Of a stretch of DNA of 64,000 nucleotides, positions 48,300-59,888 are shown piece after piece (positions within the stretch are counted from its first letter, which is position 1; each line of letters begins with the position of its first letter). The DNA comes from Symsagittifera roscoffensis (lineage: Eukaryota > Xenacoelomorpha > Acoela > Convolutidae): NCBI RefSeq assembly GCF_963678635.1, contig NC_087069.1:54012635-54076634 (forward strand). Direction: 5' to 3'. The translations under genes and the position numbers were made by a program. The notes under the pieces are model-generated. The model saw only the letters and a program-made list of their open reading frames with translations. It did not search any database and was not told the DNA's origin.

Positions 48300-49417
48300 A
48301 CTGTTCCGATTTTTCTATTTGAGTGTTTTATAGTCTTCGTTAAATTGCATTGCTTTCATGGTGGTAACAATGTGGTGACAAGTAGAAGTTGTATCAAATG
48401 GAATAATTGCTCTTCCGCCCATAATAACTCTGAGCTCTCTCAAGTTAAATTATTGATCAATTAGAGGATTTTCATGAAAAGATCTCGCAGCAGCTGAGTT
48501 TGTATTCCTTGCAACGGCTATTTTTCTGATTGGGGCATTAATGAAAACAATTTCTTGGATAAACTGGTTTTGACGAGATGGAATGATAAAGGTTCTTGCT
48601 ATAGTTTCCATGTAATTGCATTGAGCAGGTTCTCTTTCCAGATTCTATTGCAAGCATTGATGATTAGGTTCAGCTACTAAAATCCTTCTAGTATACAGCG
48701 AACAATCAACACTTTTCAGACTATCATTTGGATTATCAGACAGCATGTAAAAATTAGGTCTAGCTCGAATTAGTTTAATTCGAACTTTGGTTTTTGGTAG
48801 TATTAATTTTTCACAAATAAACACATCAATGGCTAGCCTGTCATAAAGCGAAAAACTTATCCCTGATCCTAAAGAGTTTGCTCTATCGGTGAACGGATAC
48901 ATATCAAATACTTCCGGATATTCCTCAAAACTATATCCGTGACAAGCAAGTATTCTTTTATTACTCAATGCCGACGAGTTGAATTCCTTCGATATTTGTG
49001 CTTTATAAGGATATAATCCCTTGGCGTTGTAAACAATTGTACTATTAAAAAAACTCCACAATTGGAGAATAGAGAAGGTAGTAGATTGTTTACATAAGTT
49101 AAGTAAGTTTGTGGTTCCTCATCTGAATATTCCTCCGATTTGTCTTTATGTTCTGCTTTTTTTTTGAAAGCCTCAAACAATCTTCCTTTGAATAAATGAA
49201 GCTTTAAACTGAGGTGGGTATCACGCATCTTCAAATACAGATTACGATCTGTCCCAACTTCAAACTCAATACTGCTTTCATCTAGAGAAGTACTGGGAAA
49301 TACTTCTTGTGTGTAAGATGAAATAATTCTTTCCAAAACTGGGACTTCATCAAAAATCTCCAAAGATGAATTTGTAAAAGCTCCGCACCAAAAATGGCTA
49401 TTTTGATTTACACTCAT
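48300..49417 (-). pseudogene. F54H12.2-like Polinton protein (probably capsid)
   Basis: Starts MSVNQNSHFWCGAFTNSSLE at 49417. The frame changes near 49060 (to FFNSTIVYNAKGLYPYK), continues through ILACHGYSFEEYPEVFDMYP and KVRIKLIRARPNFYMLSDNP, meets a TAG in CLQ*NLERE (about 48641) where the family has Trp, and runs on as TFIIPSRQNQFIQEI to about 48300. The family, named after C. elegans F54H12.2, is found in Polintons across invertebrates. A capsid role is established for Polinton jelly-roll proteins, and its assignment to this family is my understanding. Two clear lesions make this copy inactive. Confidence 0.7.
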
Positions 49418-49429
49418 TTTATCTTGTCA

Positions 49430-50010
49430 AAAAAGTCTTTGCGAGAGCGACTGATTTTTGAACTACTTCTCCGAGAAATGGCTCTTCTTGTTCTACGCTT
49501 GTATTTCTTTTTTCCACCACCCAACTTTTTTCAAACTGTTTTTGTTCCAACATCTTTTCCATTTTGTTTTGATTTTTTTTGTCCACTGACATCTTCTCTA
49601 ATCTCTGGAACTGCAATACCAAATAAATCTGCTCCAATTTTTACTTTGGAAAAGAAAGGAATATAATGCAGTAAAGGAGTTTTTGTATCGCCTACTATAT
49701 TATATTGTATACCTTCTTTAATCAGCTTTTTGAGTTATAAACGGTGATTGATCCTCAAGTAAATGAATGGCAACTTTTTGTGTAATCTTATCTAATGATA
49801 AATAAACTCCGTTATGTTCATAAGTTCGTGCGCATATACGTTTTCGAACTTTGTCATTCATGGCTACAATTATAACAACAATACTTGGATACAATCCATG
49901 TTCATTATGCATCGGTTGAATTTTTCTTTTTTCCTCAGGACTTTCTCGCCCATCATAGAAAGTAAATTTTTTCTCAGTAACGTTTTGGTACAATGAAGGG
50001 TACCATATTT
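49430..50010 (-). pseudogene. Polinton capsid-associated protein remnant
   Basis: The minus strand reads KKFTFYDGRESPEEKRK then HNEHGLYPSIVVIIVAMNDK and KITQKVAIHLLEDQSPFI. It breaks near 49720 and continues as GDTKTPLLHYIPFFSKVK and a basic KKYKRRTRRA tail. This protein regularly precedes the F54H12.2-like gene in invertebrate Polintons and may be a minor capsid (penton-like) protein. At least two frame changes. Confidence 0.6.
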
Positions 50011-50203
50011 CTGAAATAGCAACCTCTCATTCTCCTTTAAGATGTGTTTATTCCGGTAGAAAATTTGTAAAAGAAGTAAGACTCTAATTCGGATAACAAT
50101 TAAAAGAAGCATTAGAAACTTGCTCAATAGTAAAAGAGTTCATGACAACTGATCGATGGAAATTCACTTTTAAAAATGACGTACCTCTAATTTGAACACT
50201 TTC

Positions 50204-50476
50204 TCAGCTCATACACCAGATTTCATCGATATATTTGAAAAAAGCTTGAAGTCTTCGGAAACGTCTGATTGGTGGACCAATTTTTGTATACGATGTCTTG
50301 GTTTGTAAAAACTTTTCTTCTTTCTTTTTTGATAAACCACTCGCTTTACTCAAGTTTTGAATAGAACCGTACACAGCTCTGCCCCTAAAATACAATCTGT
50401 TTAGTCTTACCTTTTCAGATTTTGAACGGGATCCAAGTTTCTCTGTTTTTTGCTTTGGCAGTCTTGTTAACAACAA
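50204..50476 (-). pseudogene. Polinton integrase, N-terminal fragment
   Basis: RAVYGSIQNLSKASGLSKKK and SYTKIGPPIRRFRRLQAFFK, then YIDEIWCM followed by a stop, is the beginning of the retroviral-type integrase found in Polintons (C. elegans F54H12.3 group). The catalytic Asp would follow IDEIWCM. The core and chromodomain are missing, with the next Polinton gene following within about 200 bp, so an internal deletion is inferred. Confidence 0.7.
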
Positions 50477-50478
50477 AC

Positions 50479-50826
50479 TTAGGTGGAAGTTGAGTTGCTT
50501 CCGAACTTATAAAGTAAATATCCAAAAAATTGGTGTTTTTTTCGCTTTAGTGCACATACAAAGTCTTCTACAATAGATTTTTTGTCTTGAATAACTAAAA
50601 TAATAATGTCTGACTGACTGAGATTATTTCTAGGATAATTCAAAATTATATCAATAATGTGCTTATTGTTACTCGTTTCCAACCTCGCATTTACAGCACT
50701 GTAAACAGAGTCAAAATGTTGTGGTACAATTTTATCTTTTTCTTGCTTTTGTTCCAATTTTTGTTTTCTTGGAAGTGTACTTTGTGCTTGATAAACTGAG
50801 TACGGAATTGAAGCAAACTGTTCCAT
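50479..50826 (-). pseudogene. Conserved small Polinton ORF remnant
   Basis: 116 codons with a conserved VYSAVNARLETSNNKHIIDI block and NNLSQSDIIILV. I know similar sequences only as uncharacterised neighbours of Polinton ATPase genes. It is immediately downstream of the ATPase-type frame and may be a degraded protease or a linker gene. Confidence 0.5.
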
Positions 50827-50827
50827 T

Positions 50828-51738
50828 TTATGTCAATCGTTTAATGACAAAAGGGGTGATGACAGATATCAATTGTAACCCTTTAGTTGAACTTAAAATG
50901 ATTCTTCTTTTGTGTAGAGGAGTTTTTTGTGTTAGTTCTGAAATTTTTTTCGATATTTTACTACTTCTTTTTTCCAAAAATCTGGAAGCTCTCCTCCTTT
51001 TAGGTTTACTAAACACTCGCTCAGAAACTGAATGAAATCTTTTGGACAATTCAGAATGAATTTTTTTTGAAGTCTTAGAGAAAATTTCGGAAATATTGGG
51101 AGAATAGAGACGTTTTGTTAAAAGAGCTGGTAAAAAGAATTTGGTTGGAACTGAACCATAACTAGAGCAATACCTAAGTGAATCAACTGTTTTTGGGGTA
51201 AAATCAAAAAGTAAATGATCATAAGGAACAGATGTTGAATCTTGATACCACTCTTTCAATTGAAACCTCAGACCTAGCTGTTGACTTAAGGTATTGATTT
51301 GTAAAACATCTCCCGTTGACTTGAACAAGACTTTCTGTCTGCTTTGCAACTCTACATCTCTTCCTAGTTTGCTTTGTTGAAATTAATTGTGTTTGATGTA
51401 TACTGTATTCAGACCCCTGTGTCTTCCAGCAATGGCAATTTTTACAGATTGTTTTGAATTTTAAATTTCTTCAAAAGAATCATCAAATGTAAGCAGATAC
51501 TTAGTTCCGTTATTGGGAAGATTTTCAATCACTTCAAAATCTACTTCCTGGATAAATTTAAGGTTTTTTCTTTGCATTTGACTATAAAGAGGTTGATAAT
51601 GTTGATAAAAGTAAAAAGTTTTGTCAAATTCTGGTTGAAAATTTTCAACCAATCAAAAATAAGATGATAGTTTCCAGATCCACTTGGACCAACTAAGGAT
51701 ATAAAAATTCGCTCGTTGGTAGATAGTATTTTATTCAT
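50828..51738 (-). pseudogene. Polinton FtsK/HerA-type packaging ATPase remnant
   Basis: The N-terminal part ISLVGPSGSGNYHLIFDWLK holds the Walker A loop, with the usual Lys of GKS changed to Asn and Ser to Tyr. After a frame change, FDKTFYFYQHYQPLYSQMQ and NNGTKYLLTFDDSFEE give Walker B (LLTFDD). The middle (about 51350-51460) is damaged. The C-terminal part, DVLQINTLSQQLGLRFQLKE and YDHLLFDFTPKTVDSLRYCS, is in another frame, followed by a basic tail. These ATPases pump the element genome into capsids. The Walker A change and frame breaks make it inactive. Confidence 0.7.
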
Positions 51739-52068
51739 AGCTTTGAGGAAGGTAGACTATACCGACTGTACTTGATAAGATAGCTACCCACACTTTCGTT
51801 TCTTCACATGTTGTGGAAAACATAATTCGATTGATTTCACATACTAACATCAAAACTATAACAAAAAATTGGCACAGAAAAACTAAAAGAGATCTATTAC
51901 ATGTACGTCCAAACAACTTCCATGACTTTCTTTCATGACTTTCTTCATCAAAAACAAAAATTCCTAAATTTACGGGCTTGTCACACTAATCGACCATCTT
52001 AACTCTAGAAAGAAAAAGTTGACAATGAAATTCAATTAAAGTTTAAAAAAGGTAATACATTAAGCTTA

Positions 52069-52635
52069 CTATGTTTTACAATTTGTTGAAAAAAAACATC
52101 GAGTCCAAGTTCCGTATGCAAATGCTTTTCTTTCTGCACAGTGAAGAATTTTTGCATGACGAAATGGGTAGTTGCTACACCTCCAACCATACTCTTCATC
52201 TTTGATTAACAAAAACTGAAATTTAGGGCAAGCGTAGTCATCCAAATTAAGAATCTTTGTTTCCAAAAACTCTGACAGAATCTCAAATTTTTATATAACT
52301 TTTTGCTAAATATTCTGTTTCTCTGGCTTCTAGATTTTTCAATATCTTTTCAAGTTCAGTATATTTTTCGTAACCAATAATCCAACTGATTTCTTGAAGA
52401 TCCTTTGTAAACCAAGAAGATTGGGATGTTGGTTTGATTTTTTGGGAGGAAGAAAGGAATATCCTACAGTTTGTCCATCCTTAGAAACTCCTAACTCTTT
52501 CATTATATTATTTTTAGTACAATCAATATCCAAAACAACAAGGCTCCTTCTGTAAACTGGTTTCTCTGTAGTTTTTTGGTTAAAATGATTAACAATTGAA
52601 CAATGCATATACTGATGAAGCAAAAACTTTAACAT
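52069..52635 (-). pseudogene. Polinton-associated conserved protein remnant
   Basis: Reads RRSLVVLDIDCTKNNIMKEL and GQTVGYSFLPPKKSNQHPNL, then breaks. It resumes as ILNLDDYACPKFQFLL, EEYGWRCSNYPFRHAKILHC and YGTWTRCFF. Conserved in invertebrate Polintons, with a Cys/His-rich end, but of unknown function to me. It lies upstream of the ATPase in the same orientation. Confidence 0.55.
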
Positions 52636-52640
52636 ATAAA

Positions 52641-53917
52641 CAGAAAAGTATTATTAGCAATAGTAACGTTGAAAATCAGAACCTACCCCTACTTTTACCA
52701 ATCAACATGACGAGTTTTGATTTTTGTTTTTACCACCAGACAATCGCTCCTATATTCCAAAAGTTTCTTGTAAAATTAAAGTTGCGTACAGCCTTGACGA
52801 ACGCTAAAATGAATCGAGATTTAAAACAATTAGGTTCTACATTTTCAATTGAAGATAAAGTTGTAGCGCGTAAAGCTTTAGCAAACGCTTAAAAGTAGAT
52901 GAGTTTTAAAACTAACAACTTTTATATACGAAAGGCAATTTTCCAGGTAACCTGGAGTTTGAAATACGAAAAACCGAAGCTATCGCGAGAAACAGATGAA
53001 AAACAATTTGTAATTTAGGGCCAGAACCCCGACCAAAAAAACCTAAGAAGCTCTCCGACTACGCCAATTTTAAAAACGGCAACTTAGGCTTGACCCCCAC
53101 ATCACCAGCAGCGTTTTTGAGAGAGAACCAAATGTTACCAAGGCAAAAACAGAGCCCTAAAATCTCTTCGTCGTGGGTGGAGGGAAACTCGACAGACCCG
53201 CAACACAAACTATGAGGGTCCTAATGTAAAATTGTTTTCGGAAAACTGTCAAAAACTTGAAGAAAAGGAGAAATCAAAATTTTTGAAATTTTTCCTGCGC
53301 TGGAGGGGAAGCTAGAAAAAAAATGAAACTTTTAAAGCAAAAAGACTGTTCAACTATATCGTACGAACAGAACCGTCAGTCGAGATGACTCCTTCTTGCT
53401 GGTCAATCCTTGAGCGCCAAACTGTAACTTTTTTGTCTATTTGCATGGTTACATTGTTTTCATTAATTTATCAAAGCGGATTTCAATTTATCTTCACCCC
53501 TTGTTTCTTTGTACTTACATTTACTTTTTTCAAACCCTTCCTTTTCTTTTTTTTGTTCTGTCTGGTCAATATAGTGCTCAAGGAAAATGAAGGAAAAGAA
53601 TTAGAGTTAGTTCTGAATGTCTAGAACCTGTTTTAAAAAGACTGACTGGTCTAAAGGGTGCTTGATTTTTTTTGATAAATTAGACATATTTTAGCAGCAA
53701 TTCAAAAGCGATCGATTGTTGAAAACAAAATTGAACATTAGTGAATTGCGTTGTCATTTAGTTCAACAGTTTGTTTTATAGATTAAACATTGCTGTCATT
53801 GTTGACAACTCTTTGTCAATTTCTTTTTTTATGAAGTGCTGCTGATAATTGTTGATGTCATGATCTAACGTGCCTTTGGATAGGAGGATAAACGAGAGTA
53901 GTTGTGCGTGGCAAGCC
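52641..53917. other. Unassigned flank between Polinton and gypsy remnants
   Basis: Small frames (52596-52892, 53385-53624) without recognisable domains. A somewhat more GC-rich patch lies at 52,930-53,220. No RNA gene was recognised. Confidence 0.3.
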
Positions 53918-54148
53918 TGTCAGGGGCTACAATATGTTCAGTTGTCAATCATCCTAGTTGCTATTCTTTATTTACTTATCTCTGAGATTTCTCATACTAT
54001 AATTAAGTGTGAGTTTGGTACCTGCCTGTCAATCAACTTAGAACTGTCTAGCTGTTATGTGTTGACCTCTAGTTCACTCTCTTATTTATGCGAACTAGAA
54101 TACAGTCAATTGAGTATTTAACAGCCATCGTTTTATCAATCCTTGTTA
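53918..54148 (+). repeat. 5' LTR of the second gypsy element
   Basis: Starts TGTCAGGGGCTACAATATG and ends TCAATCCTTGTTA. Nearly identical to 59889-60113, which lacks 6 bp near the left end. TGT...TTA ends. The following TGGCGCAGCC is the primer site. Confidence 0.95.
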
Positions 54149-55848
54149 TGGCGCAGCCAGTGGATGGAGGGGGGAAAAACCCCCTTGGAATTGTGGCCTT
54201 CTGGCCTCCGATTCAGGCGGAACCACAACTCTTATGGGAACACTGGAAGCAAAGATTTCATTGGGCGATGGTGGCGAAACATGGACTAGTCTCGTCGGAG
54301 TATTACTTTGCATCGACATTAACTGAAGCACAGATTACTGACCTGGGTGACATTGGTGGAAAACCAAGGGCAGAAGGTGAACGTACACTGATATCGAATC
54401 TGTACTTATGCCTGGGACACGAGGGACAGAGAGCTTTGCATAACCAGCATCCACATTTAGATATGGAAACAATACGATACCCACGTTTTTTGGATACCTG
54501 TGTAGCTCTTTTTCAGAAAGAGCGAAACGAAACCTACGAGATGTACCAGATGTTGTCGAGGAAACAAAAGGAGGGTGAAAGCTTAAAATCGTTCTATGCA
54601 GAACTTAGTGGAATGGCGGCAAGATGCAATTTGGGCACCCAGGAGCGGAAAATGGTGAGAGACATATTTATTTTCAACATGAGGAACAGGGACGGGCAGA
54701 ACGAGCTGTGTAGGGAAACTAAAACCCCGGAGGAAGCATTGAGAATCGCAATGTCATATGAAAGAGGAGACAACTACGCAAAGAGTTACAAGGGCGTCGC
54801 ATCCGGTTCCACGGGAATGGCGATTCCATCGCCAGGGGGTTCCCTGCAGATCAAAACGGAACCAATCAGCAATATTCGTGGATCCAGGGGACGGGGATTG
54901 CCAAGGGGACGGGGCCAATATCCAAATCGTGGAGGAGGTCGAACACAAGAACGAATGCAAGAGCGAAGATGTTACAATTGCGATCAACCGAACTTCACCC
55001 CAGAACACCGACAACGATGCCCAGCAAGAGCCGTCACATGGAATTTTTGCAAAAAGATCGGGCACTTTGAGAGGACTTGCCAGGGAAAACGACAATCCAG
55101 GGAAGGACAACCGGTTGGATTAATCCAAGGGGATGAGCTATTCGAGGAAGAATATACCCCCTCGGATGACGTGGGGCCCCAAGTTGCGGCAAATTCAGTA
55201 GGTTTTGTTAAACGAGAACACCACAGCTGGTCATCAGAAAGCTCAGACGACTTCATGGTTATGGCAATTAGACGGAAGAAGGAAACAGTATTGAAAGTTG
55301 CCGGACCTAAATTCAAAATATACATTAATGGGCACCCGACGAACATTTGGATCGACAGTGGATCGCCGATATCCATTTTAACACTAGAAGATTTGAGGAG
55401 AACAGTGGGAAGAGCGGGAATTAATTTAAAACAGGATGACACTGACGATGACGAATTCCGGGATTACAGTAACAATCGGATCAAGATGTTGGGCAGAATG
55501 GAACTCGAGTTGGCATCAAACGGCTGGAAGACGAAAGCAGAATCCCGAGTCATTGGGGGGACCAGACCATCCATCGTGGGACGTGATTTGATGGGGAAAC
55601 TCGGACTCCAGTTGATGCAAGCAGATCCAAGGGGGGAAGTAATGAATATCCAGGGGACGGAAGACAATTCATGCAATGAGGGGCACGACGAACCGGAGGA
55701 TGAGCAGATGGATGAATGGCAATTATACTTCAGTAAACAATTCCCAAAACTTTTACTAGAGTTGGAAAAATTAGGAACTACAAGGTTCAAGCAGAATTTT
55801 TCAAAAATCTTGTACCAGTGCAGCAGAAGGGACGGAGAGTGCCGGTAA
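54148..55848 (+). CDS. gag: Gag-protease of the second gypsy element
   Basis: 567 codons from an ATG at 54148-54150, formed by the last base of the LTR and the first two of the primer site. The frame also stays open into the LTR, to an ATG at 54088. Capsid-like Gag region: FWPPIQAEPQLLWEHWKQRF and FQKERNETYEMYQMLSRKQK. Nucleocapsid region: an RG-rich stretch, then CYNCDQPNFTPEHRQRC and NFCKKIGHFERTC, whose first Cys has become Trp. Retropepsin: WIDSGSPISIL (nt about 55350) and VGRDLMGKLGL (nt about 55578). The frame ends at 55848, while the RT frame starts in -1 around 55800, by indel or -1 frameshifting. Confidence 0.8.
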   Translation: MAQPVDGGGKNPLGIVAFWPPIQAEPQLLWEHWKQRFHWAMVAKHGLVSSEYYFASTLTEAQITDLGDIGGKPRAEGERTLISNLYLCLGHEGQRALHNQHPHLDMETIRYPRFLDTCVALFQKERNETYEMYQMLSRKQKEGESLKSFYAELSGMAARCNLGTQERKMVRDIFIFNMRNRDGQNELCRETKTPEEALRIAMSYERGDNYAKSYKGVASGSTGMAIPSPGGSLQIKTEPISNIRGSRGRGLPRGRGQYPNRGGGRTQERMQERRCYNCDQPNFTPEHRQRCPARAVTWNFCKKIGHFERTCQGKRQSREGQPVGLIQGDELFEEEYTPSDDVGPQVAANSVGFVKREHHSWSSESSDDFMVMAIRRKKETVLKVAGPKFKIYINGHPTNIWIDSGSPISILTLEDLRRTVGRAGINLKQDDTDDDEFRDYSNNRIKMLGRMELELASNGWKTKAESRVIGGTRPSIVGRDLMGKLGLQLMQADPRGEVMNIQGTEDNSCNEGHDEPEDEQMDEWQLYFSKQFPKLLLELEKLGTTRFKQNFSKILYQCSRRDGECR

Positions 55849-56735
55849 CGCTCCAAGAAAAGGTGGACAAGGAAATTGATAAGCTATTAACCCAGGGACA
55901 TATAGAAAAGTTGAAAGAGTGTTCGGATCGATATTTTGTTTCTCCGATCGTCATCACCGTAAAAAAAGACGGGTCCGTAAAGTTAGCATTGGAACCTCGA
56001 GAGCTTAATAAACAAGTTCATAAAAACAAATACCAAATGCCAAATATAGAAGAACTTGTAGATACAATAGGACAACTTATTTCCGAGAAAAAACAAGGGG
56101 AGGTGTACTTTACTACGATGAATCTAACGTACGCGTATGGGCAACTACCGCTTAATGAAGAAACAAGCGTGCACTGTAATTTTTCTTTGATGGGCGGACG
56201 GTCGACAGGAACATACCGATTCCGAACAGGGTTTTACGGGCTAACGTCCATGCCGGCAGAGTTCCAACGAGTAATGGACTCAATTTTGAACGAAATCCCA
56301 CAAGCGAACGCGTTTATTGATGATATTTTGGTTACAACCAAGGGAACGGAAGTAGAATATATCTCCTTGGTTGAAAAGATCCTCAGGAAACTAAACCACG
56401 AAAACATATCGCTGAAATTACCAAAATGCGAGTTTGCGAAACGAGAATGCGAGTGGCTTGGTCATCGTATAACCGAAACGGGGGTTACGCCGCTTAAACG
56501 CAAAACATCGCCGATAGACGCATTAAAGGCTCCTAAAACAGTCACTCAATTGAAATCATTTATGGGCTCGATCCACAGCTTGCATAAATATTTACCAGCG
56601 ATAGCGGAGATGTCAGCTTCAATAAGGCCACTTCTCAGCAAGAAAAACGAATATAACTGGACCGCGGAATGTGAAAATGCTTTCCAAAACATTAAATTGG
56701 GGGTAGCAAACATAGTTGAAAAAAAAACTATTTGA
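55801..56735 (+). pseudogene. Reverse transcriptase of the second gypsy element
   Basis: Begins QQKGRRVPVTLQEKVDKEID. Contains SPIVITVKKDGSVKLALEPR, TMNLTYAYGQLPL (the first catalytic Asp block reads TMNL where Ty3/gypsy elements have TLD, so that Asp is lost) and AFIDDILV (FIDD catalytic pair, nt about 56314). The thumb and connection follow. The frame ends at TGA 56735 after a run of nine A's (about 56719-56727). Immediately after, FDIHKDIRVVCD (the start of RNase H) is in another frame. Inactive. Confidence 0.75.
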
Positions 56736-56769
56736 TATTCATAAGGACATTAGAGTTGTTTGCGATGAA

Positions 56770-58811
56770 GTCATAATGGCCTTGGAGCGGTTTTAGAGCA
56801 ATTGGGTACAGAAGGGTGGCGCCCTATCTCTTTTGCATCACGATTCTCAAACGCAGCCGAGAAAAAATATTCCACTAACGAGCTTGAAATGCTGGCGGTG
56901 GTATGGGGGGCCGAGTATTTCAGAAACTACATTTTAGGAAGATCCTTTACAGTTATCACGGACCATAAGGCTCTAATTTCATTACTTAACGGGAATAACA
57001 AGAAAAACAAAACACTCTTTTCAAGACTGACACGTTGGCTAGACAGACTGATTCCTTTTGACTTTGTAATAGAACACAAACCGGGCGCCAAGATCGGATT
57101 AGCAGATTACTTGTCAAGGCATCCTAGCGCACCCCCTAAAATGATAAGTCAATATGATAATTTGTTCACCGTGGCAAAAATCGCTTCAATTAGAAAATCC
57201 CTTGGTTTCACAAATGATTTAAAACCCCTTGGTGAACGAATTTATCAGGATATTAAAGAAACTGGTTCTAAACAGTTTAGACGGTTTTCATCTAATCAAA
57301 AGCGAGAAAGGATAACATGCCTACAAACAGCGACGGTTGAGGACGGAAAGTCATGCGTGAAGACAACGACCAATAAGAAACGATCAATTTGCATAACGCG
57401 TAAATCAAAGAAATCCAAGGGACATTCAGTGTGCTCTATATATTGTTCCCTTGGAAGACGGTTAAATTGGCCTACATCAAATAATTCAAACAAAATGGAT
57501 AGCGACTCTAATTGTTCTTTCCCAGTATTTGAAATTGAAAATGTTGAAAATTTTAGAATTGATTCTCAAACTAACTCTCCGAATATACAACAACCTCAGA
57601 TCAACTCTCCGCTTAGATTAGATGAGAATCAATTGAGTAGCGATGAAATAACTGTCATTAACCCTGAACTTGTTGCAATTACTAAAAATACACGGGATTC
57701 AAAAATTAATAGAGTACTTTCTATACCTTCGAATTTTCCAGGCGAGCTCTTTCCTACCGTTAATCCGAATCAGCAATTTATGTCCATCATTCACCGTGAT
57801 TGCAAGGTTATCAAGAAATCCCAAGCGTTACCAGAACTATTTAATTTAGAATTTGTTGCCTCAAACATACCGGCGGATGTGAACTTAGTACGAGTAAAAG
57901 AAGCATTGGAGAAGAAGATTAATTTGAAAGAAGAACTCCTGAAGATTGGGAAGTACTGGGCCCAATACGCAAACGATTTGTCATTACGGGACGATTGTGT
58001 GTGGTTGGATGGACGGCTGGTCATTCCTTTGCCATTACAAGTCCCAATTGAGTCGCGGATACATTATTACCATCACGGTAAAAGAAACATGTATGAAGCA
58101 GCGCGTGACGTCTGGTATCCCTACATGTACCGCAGTTTGGCAGCAAAGGCCACGTACTGTCAGCAATGCACGGAAGCGGGTAAGAACCTAAAATCGTTAT
58201 TACCCAAGGGAGACATGGGGAAGGTCACTGAACCAAGGGAACCCAATGAATGTATACAGTTGGATTTCTGGGGGCCAATAAATGACTTAAATGAGAGTAG
58301 GAAATATGTCTTGGTTGCTACGGACCGTTTCTCAAGGTGGCCATCAGCAATGGTTACTACCACTAACACGTCAGATAAAGTCTTAAAATTCCTCGATAAA
58401 TACATAACTCATCATGGAGTACCTCGGAAAATCCACGTTGATCAGGGATCATGTTTTACATCTAATACATTTAAAAGCTTCTGTAACAATGAAGGCATCG
58501 AGCTAATGTACTCCCCAGTGAATGATCATCGAGGCACGGGGTCCGTTGAACGGACAATAGGAAGTTTGAAGAATTTTGTCCTAACATATGCGACTGAAAA
58601 AGAGCATAAATCTCTAGAATCTATGGTCGATAAAGCGCTAGGCGCCCTACGATTTTCCAAAAATGCAACTACTAAATTAACACCTTTTGAAGCTCACCAC
58701 GGCCGGGAGGCCAACACTGTTTTACGAAATCTTACGAAAAAAACCAAGTTTGATAAATTTGAATTGGAAGAACGTCTTAAAACAAAAATATTTGTGTTTA
58801 GACGAAAATGA
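56770..58811 (+). pseudogene. RNase H and integrase of the second gypsy element
   Basis: RNase H resumes as SHNGLGAVLEQLGTEGWRP after a second frame change near 56768, with NELEMLAVVWGAEYF, VITDHKALISLL and GLADYLSRHPS. A linker follows. Integrase has an H-H-C-C zinc site (IHYYHHGKRN ... YCQQCTEAG) and a D,D,E core: CIQLDFWGP (nt about 58256), KIHVDQGSCF (nt about 58430) and GSVERTIGSL (nt about 58540). All three catalytic residues are present. The frame ends at TGA 58809-58811, after A-rich AAAACAAAAAT. The single long frame is intact from 56802 to 58811. Confidence 0.8.
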
Positions 58812-59721
58812 TCCTGAGATGAGTAAAATTTCATTCCCTCAGCACTCGAATTGGGAGGAAAGGTCCGATTTGACATACGCTCCAGCTTTAAGAAGGGCCC
58901 CTATCATGCTTGATAGCGATCAGCAAATGGACACATGTCCAGGAGAGGTATCGGGAGTTGCCCCGAAAATCCAAAGGAGTGGAGACACTGGCCCTAACAT
59001 CCAGGGGAGTGGAGGCGCACGCAACCTATATCAACGTACCACCAGCAAGACCCTAAATCGGTATAAATTTTAAAAATCCAATGTAATCTCTGAATCCGAA
59101 CATACTATCAAGCTAAAAAACGGATCTGTTCTTAGGAAAAGTGCAGTGGCAGTAAAACCAAAACCCAACCTTCCCAAGAAACGGAAGCCGGCTACGCTCA
59201 AGGAGATGTTATCGAGCGCAAAGAAAGGGGCAGTCGAGAGCCCGAAATCAAAAAGAGCAAAGGCCATGCAGAACGTACCAGTAGCCACCTTCCAGTCCGA
59301 CAGTTCGGATAGTGAAGATTACCAGCCATTAAATATTATCCCTGCAAGATTACCGATAGAAGTGTTAGCGAGACACGAAGCGATTGCGGCGGGACAAGGC
59401 CCAAGCGGCAGTACAGCAGTAGCAGAACGTGGAACGGGAGCAAAAGCAAAATCAAGGGTGACGAGAGCGAAGCGGGAAAAAGGGGGTGAAGAAAAACAAG
59501 TAAAGGGGAGCCAGGAACGACCGGCGTTAGTTGCGAGAGAGTGCCTTGTGAATAGTAGCCAAGAAGAAGAAGACGTTGAATCTGGCAGTCAAAGTGAAAG
59601 CTCGGGAACCAGAAGGAATACTAGAAGAAGAAAGCCAGTAGATAAAATGGGAGGAGTCATGATTGAAAATATCCAAGGGGCGGAACAAAAAGGAAAACAT
59701 CCAGGGGGAGAAGGAAAATGA
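58790..59721 (+). pseudogene. C-terminal Pol tail of the second gypsy element
   Basis: After frame changes near 58790 and 59075, the coding continues as ENDPEMSKISFPQHSNW, then HTIKLKNGSVLRKSAVAVKP (a conserved segment in related gypsy Pol ends). It then becomes a Lys/Arg-rich, Ser/Glu-rich disordered tail with a KKRKPATLKEMLSSAKKG block, SDSSDSEDYQP, and TRRNTRRRKP near the end. Probably DNA binding or nuclear targeting by composition; inference only. Confidence 0.6.
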
Positions 59722-59888
59722 ACCTTACTTTAAAACTCAGTCAAAAACTCATTACCCAGGGAGAGGGATGGCAATAAGCCTAAAACTCAAGTTTGTTGTA
59801 TCGTTTTAGTTGAGGCGGCAGGTTGAAGGTTTAATTATTATATTAAATTTAAATTACTATGTATTTAAATTTTACATCCATACGGAAA

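Larger units (their letters stand above)
48300..52640 (-). mobile_element. Decayed, internally deleted Polinton/Maverick element
   Basis: A minus-strand series: a conserved Polinton-associated ORF (52635-52069), packaging ATPase (51738-50830), a small conserved ORF (50826-50479), integrase N-terminus (50476-50204), a capsid-associated protein (about 50010-49430) and an F54H12.2-like protein (49417-about 48300). Polintons are large DNA transposons with virus-like particle genes and a self-encoded DNA polymerase B. No PolB or adenovirus-type protease was seen, and integrase stops after its N-terminal part, so large deletions have occurred. Terminal inverted repeats were not found. Confidence 0.75.
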
